51,471 nucleotides of DNA from Alkalibacter sp964582705 (GTDB taxonomy: Bacteria > Bacillota > Clostridia > Eubacteriales > Alkalibacteraceae), in the NCBI GenBank assembly GCA_964582705.1, contig CAZOTE010000007.1, forward strand, positions 1-51,471, written 5' to 3'. The notes under the pieces were generated by a model. The model was not told the DNA's origin and searched no databases. It worked only from the letters and a program-made list of their open reading frames with translations. The position numbers were made by a program, and so were the translations under genes. Positions 1 through 7,811 of this stretch are shown here, piece after piece (the stretch's first letter is position 1; every line of letters starts with the position of its first letter).

Positions 1-134
1 TCGAAGTAATTGAAACCTCTTTCCAAGAAAGTATCCACCATTTTATTTAGTTGATCATAATCGATGCTTGTTTGATCATCCTTATCTTTTATAGGTAACC
101 TCATCCATCCAAATCCCAGTTTTTTTGTATCCAT
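1..134 (-). CDS. Aldo/keto reductase, N-terminal fragment
   Basis: Only the first 44 residues are in the window; the gene runs off the left edge. The N-terminus starts MDTKKLGFGWMRLP and ends in GFNYFD. This is the first strand of an aldo/keto reductase TIM barrel plus the stretch leading to the catalytic Asp, as in the Fe-S-containing COG1453-like reductases of clostridia. Family members reduce aldehydes or ketones with NADPH in the cytoplasm; the substrate cannot be told. The ATG at 134 is preceded by an AGAGGAG ribosome binding site. A MerR-type promoter lies about 40 bases upstream, which suggests induction by reactive aldehydes or similar stress. The C-terminal half, which would show whether it carries 4Fe-4S motifs, is not visible. 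Confidence 0.85.
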   Translation of the reverse strand, partial: MDTKKLGFGWMRLPIKDKDDQTSIDYDQLNKMVDTFLERGFNYF

Positions 135-175
135 GTATATCGTCTCCTCTAGTTTTTTTCTGAATCCATATATAT

Positions 176-206
176 ACCTTACCACCTAGAGTACACTCCA
201 AGTCAA
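176..206 (-). promoter_or_regulatory. MerR-family-type promoter of the aldo/keto reductase
   Basis: On the minus strand a -35 TTGACT (206-201) and a -10 TAAGGT (181-176) are separated by 19 bases, too long for an ordinary promoter. The spacer holds the dyad TGGAGTGTACTCTA (200-187). A stretched spacer filled by a dyad is the hallmark of promoters activated by MerR-family regulators, and this one resembles AdhR-type operators. The regulator itself is not in the window. Confidence 0.6.
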
Positions 207-358
207 GATTTTTTACAACTTATTCATAAATATCACGTAATTTATTTTTAAGGTGAGCAGTTTAATCTCTGTGACAATTACCTCTGATGGATTGAGATTC
301 TCATTTCATAATTTTCCATTTTGACACTCGCTTCTATTTTATTTCGTTTAAGTTCTTT

Positions 359-1579
359 CTACAGCCCTCTGCGCCTTGGCTTTAGCACCTTTGGCTTATT
401 TCCCCAGGTGCCAACATCCAAATATCCGTATTTAGCCCTTAAGTGGGTATTTACCTGAAGCTCACATCCGGTTTTAGTCTCACATTTTTTACATTCGAAA
501 CACTGCATAGATTCAAAGCCACGGGTAAAAGGACATACTGCTATACAGTTTGCACAACTTGCTCCATTTGTCTGCCAGAGCCTCAGGCACTTTTCTGCTG
601 AAATATACCATTTTTTTATTCCAGGGTTGTTATTATCGCATATCCCATCGTAGCTTTGCTCAACAAAGCTAATAGAACCAGAAGGACAATGTTCTGCACA
701 TAAATGGCAGTTATCACAAAATTCCGGTATGCCAAAATCTATTGCATGGTCATTTTCAAGGGGCATATCTGTCAGTACCTTCATCAGCCTGACATTTGGT
801 CCAAACTCAGGTGTTATAAGAAGCCCTAGCCTGCCCAGCTGACCTAGCCCTGCCTCAACAGCCAAGGGTATGCTAAGTGCCGTGTCATTCATGCAAGGGA
901 TTGCCTGGTATCCCAAACCCCTGATGTACTCTGCAAGGGATACCGCCGTGATACCCATTCTGGAATAACCAAGAGATGTAGCAGTGCTGGCATCTACCAA
1001 AGGTGATGTTTCTATCATTTCGTCGTCCATGGCAATAGCCATTACTATGGCCTTGTTTATCTTCCTAGGTATTAAAAAGGCATCCTCCGTCTCTCGAGGG
1101 GAGCCTTCATCTACAATCTCGAAGGACTTGAATAGATCTTTTGAATAGACCCATTTGGTATCAAGATCGGCAATCCCCACTAAATCAGCTCCATATAGAA
1201 CCGCTGCTTTTTTCACCATCTTTGATAATTCATTGCTTGGCATATCCAAGGGATGATTGGCAAGCATCTCCGGCACAAATAGGGGACTCCATTTTAAAAA
1301 TTGAAAATTCGGGAATCCGTACTGTCCTATAAGCAAGTTAAGTGCATTTGCACCTAAGTCAAGAGCATTGTCTTCTTGCCTTCTTCCTTCTTCGCCACTC
1401 ATCATTCTTCTGACCATGTTTTCCATCATTTTGTTCATCCAATAATTGTAACCGATTTCTCCCACATCTTGAAAACTCACGGTTACAAATGCCTGCCTGG
1501 TAACAGGAAATCTTTCGTACACATCTACCTTTATATCGATTGGATTTTCGCTTTTTTTCATCTCTTTTCTTGGTATCAT
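359..1579 (-). CDS. Reductive-dehalogenase-like 4Fe-4S protein, cytosolic
   Basis: A 406-residue protein related to the catalytic domain of reductive dehalogenases (RdhA), with more distant kinship to epoxyqueuosine reductase QueG. The core stretch GLGQLGRLGLLITPEFGP (about 244-261) and the following MKVLTDMPL match the RdhA corrinoid-domain signature. Two ferredoxin motifs follow: CDNCHLCAEHCP (288-299) and C331 with CANCIAVCPF (342-351). A further CFECKKCETKTGC (360-372) could bind another metal. There is no twin-arginine signal and no membrane anchor, unlike respiratory RdhA. A cytosolic corrinoid/Fe-S reductase is inferred; the substrate is unknown. The ATG has a GGGGTGA site. The gene is divergent from a TetR regulator that probably controls it. 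Confidence 0.75.
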   Translation of the reverse strand: MIPRKEMKKSENPIDIKVDVYERFPVTRQAFVTVSFQDVGEIGYNYWMNKMMENMVRRMMSGEEGRRQEDNALDLGANALNLLIGQYGFPNFQFLKWSPLFVPEMLANHPLDMPSNELSKMVKKAAVLYGADLVGIADLDTKWVYSKDLFKSFEIVDEGSPRETEDAFLIPRKINKAIVMAIAMDDEMIETSPLVDASTATSLGYSRMGITAVSLAEYIRGLGYQAIPCMNDTALSIPLAVEAGLGQLGRLGLLITPEFGPNVRLMKVLTDMPLENDHAIDFGIPEFCDNCHLCAEHCPSGSISFVEQSYDGICDNNNPGIKKWYISAEKCLRLWQTNGASCANCIAVCPFTRGFESMQCFECKKCETKTGCELQVNTHLRAKYGYLDVGTWGNKPKVLKPRRRGL

Positions 1580-1701
1580 TTTTTCACCCCATATCCATGA
1601 TTATCTTTCTCGTTTAAGTATATCAAAATTTTAATAGGATTACTTTATTATGTATATAATTATTGGCTTTACTTTATTTTTATCAAGTTAAATATATAAG
1701 T

Positions 1702-1730
1702 TTGCTAAATATTATGATAGAATATATAAT
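1702..1730 (+). promoter_or_regulatory. Promoter of the TetR-family gene
   Basis: -35 TTGCTA (1702-1707), 17-base spacer, -10 TATAAT (1725-1730). It lies 30 bases before the ATG at 1760 and overlaps the palindrome at 1728-1744. Confidence 0.55.
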
Positions 1731-1744
1731 TGAAATATTCAATT
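1728..1744. promoter_or_regulatory. Candidate TetR operator
   Basis: A perfect inverted repeat, AATTGAA-ATA-TTCAATT, covers the end of the -10 element and the likely start of transcription of the TetR gene. Its size and place fit an autoregulatory TetR operator. It lies 149 bases from the start of the divergent reductase. The arms are AT-rich, so chance is possible. Confidence 0.45.
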
Positions 1745-1759
1745 GAAAGGCGTGAAAGC

Positions 1760-2443
1760 ATGAAAAAGATATCCGCTGCAGATAAAATTTATCAGGCTGC
1801 CAAAAGTTTGTTTTACGAGTCAGGTTATTATGGAACTACAACACGAGATATTACCGCAAAATCTTCAACAAATCTGGGTTTAATTAAATACTACTTTGAC
1901 AGTAAAAAAGTACTTGCCTACAAGATGATAAGCGAAATCTTTGACGAACTTTTGGGTTCTTTAAACAAATATATCAAAACAGACGAAGATCCCCTATACT
2001 ACGCCATGGTATATACCCATGTATTCATGAGCATGCTCTTCAGTGACGAAAAGGTGGAATCGTTTATAGTAGAGTCCTTTTCAGATGAGATAATGGAAGA
2101 AATTGAAGACGCCTTCTATAGATCTTATCAGTACGACCTCAATTTAAAGATTTTGGAAACTCACGCCTTTTCACCTGAGTACAATACGCATCAAACGATA
2201 CAACTAAACCTATTTTCCTTTCACAATGCAATTAAATCCATCGGAAGAATGCGCCAAAGGGGCCGTATGGATATTAGCAACGATCAGTTCAGGCTTTATA
2301 TTTTCAAATTGATACTTTTCGGACTTGGCATAAACTTGGATGAGGAACAAGATAGAATGAAACGCTCTTTTGATCTTAGCGAAAAAATAATAAATGACAA
2401 CGACCGTCTGAAGACTCCTAGCAAGATTTTTCTAGATGCTTAA
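1760..2443 (+). CDS. TetR/AcrR-family transcriptional regulator
   Basis: A 227-residue regulator. The N-terminal 50 residues form the TetR helix-turn-helix: AAKSLFYESGYYGTTTRDI is helices 1-2, and STNLGLIKYYFDSKK is the recognition helix with the family's YYxF ending. The rest is an all-helical ligand and dimer domain without recognisable relatives. I use the ATG at 1760, preceded by GAAAGGCG, rather than an in-frame TTG at 1730, which lies inside the -10 box and has no ribosome binding site. The gene is divergent from the reductive-dehalogenase-like gene and separated by 180 bases, so it probably represses that gene and itself. Its ligand may be the reductase substrate (inference). Confidence 0.85.
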   Translation: MKKISAADKIYQAAKSLFYESGYYGTTTRDITAKSSTNLGLIKYYFDSKKVLAYKMISEIFDELLGSLNKYIKTDEDPLYYAMVYTHVFMSMLFSDEKVESFIVESFSDEIMEEIEDAFYRSYQYDLNLKILETHAFSPEYNTHQTIQLNLFSFHNAIKSIGRMRQRGRMDISNDQFRLYIFKLILFGLGINLDEEQDRMKRSFDLSEKIINDNDRLKTPSKIFLDA

Positions 2444-2448
2444 AATGT

Positions 2449-2482
2449 AAAACCCCGCCAAAATATCTGGCAGGGTTTTTTT
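2449..2482. terminator. Bidirectional terminator between tetR and the redox operon
   Basis: Stem AAAACCCCGCCA / TGGCAGGGTTTT with one C-A mismatch and a 7-base loop. A runs and T runs flank both sides, so it can stop the converging transcripts of the TetR gene and of the three-gene redox operon. Confidence 0.85.
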
Positions 2483-2485
2483 GAC

Positions 2486-5400
2486 TTAGAGTGTCTCTGT
2501 AATTTTTCCAAACTCTTTTTCCACAAAATCTGTAGAAATTCTCGGTTCGAACATCTTACCTTCCTTTACTACTAACAGGTTGGCTTTTTTATCTTCGGTA
2601 GCAAATCCATCCATATATAGCACATCAGATTCGCCAATCGGCCATATTGAACCGCTTTTTGCAAGGTATGCTCCTTTATAAACAGGCGTAGCCTTGGATA
2701 GCTCTTCCATTATGCCTTCAACTGATGCAAAGGGATTTTGTTCTCCCAACGCAACCGTAAGGTTGGTCATTATCTCCCAATTTGACTTTCCAGACAGTGC
2801 CGTTATTGCAGGAGCTATCTTTTGAATCCTTCTTTCAGAGTTAGTAAAAGTTCCCTCTGATTCAGCCCAGCTGACAGCAGGAAGCACCACATCTGCCTTT
2901 TGTGCAGTTGGTGTTAGGTACAGGTCTTGAACCATCAAGAATTCCAGATTATCAGTGTTTTTGCCTTCAACATCCTCTCCAAAAATCATAAGTCCCTTCA
3001 AGATTTTATCTTCCATGGCTTTTTCAATTACCTTATTATCTTTATTGACTCCCATATCCGAAAGACCTTGGCTGTTGTTTTTGGGCTTTAGCTGTATTAT
3101 TCCCCTTCTGGGAAGTCCTATCTTTCCAGCCACTACGGCAATATCAGCTATCAGCCTTGCAGCTCCAGCCGTTACGTAATTTTGATCAAATACGATAATG
3201 GCTTTTTGAGCATCTTTGTACTCTTTAGCCACTGCTTTTGCATCACTAGAAACCTCTACTGCTGCAAGTGAGCTTTTCAGTTCTTCAAAGCCTTCGGCAT
3301 TTTTCGGTTCGCATCCCATATCTATAAGAGCTTTGAGCATCTCTTTAAGAAGGGTCAAGTCCTCTGTTTCAATCTTTCTGTTGGCCCATTCGTCAGCCTG
3401 TGTTTCGATATTGTTCACGACAGTAAGCTTGGCACCGTTTCTGACACCTTCCCTTACCTTTAAGGCGGCAATGGTATGGTCCTTCATTATGTCTCCACCT
3501 AACAATAGAATCATATTGGTGGATTTTAACTCTTCAAAGGTATTTGTTGAAGCGTCCATGCCAAGAACTTCTTCAATCCCTCCGTAATTTCTGTTAAATG
3601 ATGTGATATTATCAGTAGACAGGTACTCACTTGCCAGCTTCTTCGCCAGATATATCTCTTCATTTGTATATCTGTCAGATACTGCTACCGCTACAGCGTC
3701 CTTGCCATAAAGCATCCTTAGGCTTTGCATCTTTTTAGCTGCAGTCCTTATGGCTTCATCCCAGCTAACTTCTACAAGCTTGCCGTCTTTTTTAACCATT
3801 GGCTTGGTAAGTCTGCTCTTTTGGTTTGATGCATCGTAACCGAATCTTCCTTTGACGCACAGGAGGCCTTTATCAACTGTACTGTCTTTATCTGGGAGCA
3901 CTCTATATATCTTGTCTCCCTTAGCCTGTACGCTTACGTTGCAGCCAACTGAGCAGAAGGAGCATACTGACTTTGTCTCTACTTGTTCTACAGGGACTGG
4001 CTTTGTCATTTGAAGTCTTTCCTGCAATGCTCCTACCGGGCAAACGCTTATGCACTGCCCACATGAGATGCAGTTCGTTTCAGCAAGGGGTAGATTAAGT
4101 GCCGGTTTGACTGCTGTATCAAATCCTCTGTCAACAAGGCCTAAAGCTCCATTATCCATTACTTCGTCACATACTCTCACGCAAAGTCCGCAAAGTATGC
4201 ACTTGTCGGAGTTTCTGACGATAAATGGGTGGTTGTCATCATGTTCCCGGGAGTGAACTTCTCCCTCGTATATTTCCGGACTTACCTCATAACTATTAGA
4301 ATAATCTATCAACTTGCATTCGAATACGTCTCCACAGCCACACTCAAGACATCTTTTTGCATCTTCCATTGCCTGCTCAGGAGTATATCCTGCAACAACC
4401 TCTTCGAAGTTTTTCTTCCTCTCTTTAGCAGACAGGTGACCCATGTGAGGTCTCTTAGCCTTTTCCCTATCTTTGAAAGTCTCTTCTGTTATATCTTCTC
4501 TCTTAACCCAGTATGGCTCAGTGAACGAAATCTCTTGACCTTTTAAATATTCATCAATTACAATCGCGGCCTTCTTTGCATCGCCAATGGCTTCTATCGC
4601 TATTCCTGCGCCATCATTGATTGCATCTCCTCCCGCAAAAACCCCCTTCATGCTCGTTGTAAAAGTGGTCTCATCTGTAACAATTGTATTCCAGTTGGTC
4701 GCTTTAAGGCTTTCAAACCCAGCAAGGTCCACACCCTGGCCTATGGCGCCTATTACAAGGTCTACGTCAATTATTTCTTCTTCGCCCGCAATCGGTACAG
4801 GTCTTCTTCTTCCACTTGCATCAGGCTCACCAAGCTGCATTTTCTGCAATCTGACCTTCTTTGCCTTTCCATCCTCTTCAATTATCTCAACAGGCGCAAC
4901 AAGGTATTTAAATATTACACCCTCTTCTTCAGCTTCAATAATTTCAATATCTTCTGCAGGCATTTCGTCTCTTGTTCTTCTATATAATATGTAAACCTCA
5001 CTTGCTCCAAGCCTCACTGCTGTTCTGCAGGCATCCATCGCAGTATTTCCCCCACCGACTACTGCGACCTTGCTGCCAATCTCAATGGGTTCATTTAAGG
5101 TCACTTTTCTTAAGAAATCTATCCCGCCAATTACTCCAGGAAGCTCTTCTCCAGGGCATCTCATTTTTGAGCTTGTCCAGGCTCCTACTGCCACATATAC
5201 TGCATCATACTGGCTATTTAGATATTCAAAGTCGATATCTCGTCCTATCTTCATGTTGTTCAGCATTTTTGCACCCATCTTTTCGATGATTGCAACCTCT
5301 TGATCTACGATGTCTTTAGGCAGCCTGTATTGGGGTATCCCGTATCTAAGCATCCCCCCCATCTGTGGCATAGCATCGTAAATTGTAACATCATGACCCA

Positions 5401-6043
5401 TCCCGAGTAGGTAATACGCGGCGCTTAACCCTCCTGGACCTCCACCAATTATACCGACTTTCTTGCCGGTCGATGGAGAAATCTCTGGTATGAATAGATC
5501 CTTGTCTTCAAGGTCTATGTCTGCTACAAATCTCTTAAGCCAAGCTATAGATATAGGCTCTTCTATAAGCTGTCTTCTACACGCTGTCTCGCATGGATGA
5601 GGACACACCCTTCCTATTGCCGCAGGAAGAGGCAGCTGTTCCTTGATAAGTTCCAAGGCTTCTCTAAACTGACCGTTCGCGATTAGTCCGACGTATCCCT
5701 GACAATCCGTATTTCCCGGGCATGCCAAGGTACATGGCGCCTTGCAGTCTCCTGTATGATCTGAAAGCAAAAGCTCCAAAGCGGTCTTTCTGCTTTCCTT
5801 TGTCCTATTGGTATTTGTTTTTATTATCATTCCATCTGACGCTTTCGTCGCACAGGATCTTAAAAGCTTAGGCACTCCTTCAACTTCCACGACACACAAT
5901 CCGCAAGAACCGTAAATCTCGACTCTCTCGTCATAACAAAGAGTCGGAATCTCAATGCCATTTTCCCTGGCAATCTGAAGAATCGTCTGATCGCTGGTGC
6001 CCTGGACTTCTATTCCATTTATATTCATTCGTATCAAAGACAT
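2486..6043 (-). CDS. Ferredoxin-GltD-NuoG fusion subunit of a NADH/NADPH/ferredoxin transhydrogenase
   Basis: An 1185-residue multidomain flavo-iron-sulfur protein. In order: plant-type 2Fe-2S ferredoxin with CGLCVVEVEG (1-75); GltD-type cysteine domain with CKAPCTLACP and CPHPCETAC (95-160); FAD- and NAD(P)-binding module with GIIGGGPGGLSAAYYL and VAVVGGGNTAMD (193-500), as in glutamate synthase small subunit and NfnB; two 4Fe-4S motifs, CILCGLCVRVC (615-625) and CISCGQCISVCP (658-669); then a NuoG/formate-dehydrogenase-like domain with CSFCSVGCN (694-702) and CVKGRFG. The catalytic Cys/Sec region of formate dehydrogenases is replaced by Asn/Tyr, and the C-terminal molybdopterin-binding domain is missing, so formate oxidation is unlikely. 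It is the last gene of a NuoE-NuoF-fusion operon. An NADPH site here plus an NADH site in the NuoF partner argue for a bifurcating Stn-type transhydrogenase. The ATG has an AGGAGTG site. Confidence 0.8.
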   Translation of the reverse strand: MSLIRMNINGIEVQGTSDQTILQIARENGIEIPTLCYDERVEIYGSCGLCVVEVEGVPKLLRSCATKASDGMIIKTNTNRTKESRKTALELLLSDHTGDCKAPCTLACPGNTDCQGYVGLIANGQFREALELIKEQLPLPAAIGRVCPHPCETACRRQLIEEPISIAWLKRFVADIDLEDKDLFIPEISPSTGKKVGIIGGGPGGLSAAYYLLGMGHDVTIYDAMPQMGGMLRYGIPQYRLPKDIVDQEVAIIEKMGAKMLNNMKIGRDIDFEYLNSQYDAVYVAVGAWTSSKMRCPGEELPGVIGGIDFLRKVTLNEPIEIGSKVAVVGGGNTAMDACRTAVRLGASEVYILYRRTRDEMPAEDIEIIEAEEEGVIFKYLVAPVEIIEEDGKAKKVRLQKMQLGEPDASGRRRPVPIAGEEEIIDVDLVIGAIGQGVDLAGFESLKATNWNTIVTDETTFTTSMKGVFAGGDAINDGAGIAIEAIGDAKKAAIVIDEYLKGQEISFTEPYWVKREDITEETFKDREKAKRPHMGHLSAKERKKNFEEVVAGYTPEQAMEDAKRCLECGCGDVFECKLIDYSNSYEVSPEIYEGEVHSREHDDNHPFIVRNSDKCILCGLCVRVCDEVMDNGALGLVDRGFDTAVKPALNLPLAETNCISCGQCISVCPVGALQERLQMTKPVPVEQVETKSVCSFCSVGCNVSVQAKGDKIYRVLPDKDSTVDKGLLCVKGRFGYDASNQKSRLTKPMVKKDGKLVEVSWDEAIRTAAKKMQSLRMLYGKDAVAVAVSDRYTNEEIYLAKKLASEYLSTDNITSFNRNYGGIEEVLGMDASTNTFEELKSTNMILLLGGDIMKDHTIAALKVREGVRNGAKLTVVNNIETQADEWANRKIETEDLTLLKEMLKALIDMGCEPKNAEGFEELKSSLAAVEVSSDAKAVAKEYKDAQKAIIVFDQNYVTAGAARLIADIAVVAGKIGLPRRGIIQLKPKNNSQGLSDMGVNKDNKVIEKAMEDKILKGLMIFGEDVEGKNTDNLEFLMVQDLYLTPTAQKADVVLPAVSWAESEGTFTNSERRIQKIAPAITALSGKSNWEIMTNLTVALGEQNPFASVEGIMEELSKATPVYKGAYLAKSGSIWPIGESDVLYMDGFATEDKKANLLVVKEGKMFEPRISTDFVEKEFGKITETL

Positions 6044-6061
6044 TTATTTCACTCCTATCCC

Positions 6062-7810
6062 TTATTCCACTATTACCGCATTAAATTTGCACACGTCAAA
6101 ACATTTTCCGCACTTGATACATAGCTCCTGGTCAATAATATGAACTTCCTTGCGACTTCCAGTAATGGCATCTACTGGACAGTTCTTAGCGCACAGCGTG
6201 CAACCTACGCAGTTTTCTTCGGATATTGTATAGGTAACGAGATTTTTACATTGTTTTGATGGGCACTTCTTATCATTTATATGAGCCTCGTATTCGTCCC
6301 TGAAGTATCTAATGGTACTTAAGACCGGATTGGGTGCTGTTTGGCCAAGGCCACATAAAGATCCGTCCTTTATCTGCACTGCGAGGTATTCTAGAAGTTC
6401 AATATCCCCTTCTTTACCTTCGCCTTCAGTAATCCTTTCAAGTATCTCAAGCATCCTCTTTGTCCCCATACGGCAATGGATACATTTCCCGCAGGACTCT
6501 TTCCTGGTGAAGTCTAGAAAGAACTTAGCCATTTCCACCATGCAAGTGGTCTCATCCATTACCACCATTCCGCCAGAACCCATTATGGCACCGGTCTTTG
6601 TGATGGATTCGTAGTCTACGGACGTGTCTACCAGCTCAGCAGGAATACATCCTCCAGAGGGCCCGCCCATCTGAACAGCTTTAAATGCCTTGTCGTTTAG
6701 TATTCCGCCACCGATATCAAATATGATATCCTTGATCGGAATTCCCATAGGAACTTCAACAAGTCCGCCTTTTTTTATCTTTCCGGTAAGGGCAAAAACC
6801 TTTGTTCCCTTGCTCTTTTCAGTTCCCATTGCAGCGTAGGCTGCTCCGCCGTTGTTAATTATCCAAGGTACGTTTGCAAAGGTCTCAACGTTATTTATAT
6901 TTGTAGGCTTTGCCCAATAACCCTTTTGTGCAGGAAATGGAGGTTTTAGCCTAGGCATGCCCCTTTCTCCTTCCAATGATGCTATAAGGGCAGTTTCTTC
7001 ACCACAAACGAAGGCTCCAGCCCCAGCTTTTATCCTCATATCAAAGTTAAAGCCCATGCCAAGGATATCTTTTCCCAACAAGCCTTTTTCTCTCGCTTGA
7101 TCCATTGCCTTTTCTAGCCTCTTAATTGCAAGAGGATACTCCGCCCTTACATATATTATGCCTTCCTCTGCACCTATCGCATAAGCTCCGATCATCATTC
7201 CTTCTATGAGGTTATGAGGGTCTCCTTCAAGTATGCTCCTGTCCATGAATGCACCAGGGTCTCCCTCATCAGCATTACATACCATGTATTTTGGCGTCTC
7301 GTTTTGCTGATAAGCTGCATTCCACTTAAACCATGTAGGAAATCCTGCTCCACCACGGCCTCTAAGACCTGATACCTTCATCTCTTCTATGACTTCTTCG
7401 GGGCTCAAATCTTTAAGACATTTTTCAATGGCCTTGTACCCGCCATTTGCAAGGTATTCCTCTATGTCTTCAGGATCTATATAGCCACATCTTCCAGTGG
7501 CGATTTTTACCTGCTTTTCTTGAGACTCTTTATCTGTTTGCGATATAAGATATTCTTCTGATTTGCCCTTATTTAGTATATCGTCGAGAAATTCTGCTAT
7601 CTTATCTCCAGGCACTTTTACATATCTGTGCATATTTCCCTCGTCGTCATATATGTCCACGATAGGTTCCAGGTGGCACATACCTACACAGCCTGTTATT
7701 TCCAGGTTTATATTTAGGTTTTTTGCGCCGATTTCCTTTTCAAACTGCTCAAAAACCTTTCCGGCACCCGCTGCTATGCCACAGCTTCCTAATCCTACTA
7801 CAGCCTTCAT
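6062..7810 (-). CDS. NuoF-like NADH-binding flavoprotein subunit
   Basis: A 582-residue subunit. The N-terminal thioredoxin-like 2Fe-2S domain has GSCGIAAGA and GCVGMCHLEP (1-90). The NuoF core has the FMN/NADH motif GLRGRGGAGFPTWFKW, then the 4Fe-4S motif ESCGKCIHCRMG. The C-terminus holds two ferredoxin 4Fe-4S motifs, CVGCTLCAKNCP and CIKCGKCFDVC. This is the same layout as the B subunits of bifurcating [FeFe] hydrogenases, where the FMN is the presumed bifurcation site. I start at the ATG at 7810 behind AAAGGAGG, not at an in-frame ATG 24 bases upstream inside the NuoE gene. It begins one base after the NuoE stop, so translation is coupled. It accepts or donates electrons at NADH (family knowledge). 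Confidence 0.88.
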   Translation of the reverse strand: MKAVVGLGSCGIAAGAGKVFEQFEKEIGAKNLNINLEITGCVGMCHLEPIVDIYDDEGNMHRYVKVPGDKIAEFLDDILNKGKSEEYLISQTDKESQEKQVKIATGRCGYIDPEDIEEYLANGGYKAIEKCLKDLSPEEVIEEMKVSGLRGRGGAGFPTWFKWNAAYQQNETPKYMVCNADEGDPGAFMDRSILEGDPHNLIEGMMIGAYAIGAEEGIIYVRAEYPLAIKRLEKAMDQAREKGLLGKDILGMGFNFDMRIKAGAGAFVCGEETALIASLEGERGMPRLKPPFPAQKGYWAKPTNINNVETFANVPWIINNGGAAYAAMGTEKSKGTKVFALTGKIKKGGLVEVPMGIPIKDIIFDIGGGILNDKAFKAVQMGGPSGGCIPAELVDTSVDYESITKTGAIMGSGGMVVMDETTCMVEMAKFFLDFTRKESCGKCIHCRMGTKRMLEILERITEGEGKEGDIELLEYLAVQIKDGSLCGLGQTAPNPVLSTIRYFRDEYEAHINDKKCPSKQCKNLVTYTISEENCVGCTLCAKNCPVDAITGSRKEVHIIDQELCIKCGKCFDVCKFNAVIVE

Positions 7811-7811
7811 G

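Noticed and set aside
1730..1759. Upstream TTG start for the TetR gene
   Set aside because: It lies inside the -10 element and would add ten residues not typical of the family; the ATG at 1760 has a ribosome site.
5711..5724. ATTTCCCGGGCATG as a second Noc site
   Set aside because: Only 11 of 14 bases match and one half is broken; it lies in conserved coding sequence.
2486..6043. Annotation of the large subunit as formate dehydrogenase or as [FeFe] hydrogenase
   Set aside because: No Cys or in-frame TGA (Sec) at the catalytic place, no C-terminal molybdopterin-binding domain, and none of the three H-cluster cysteine motifs.
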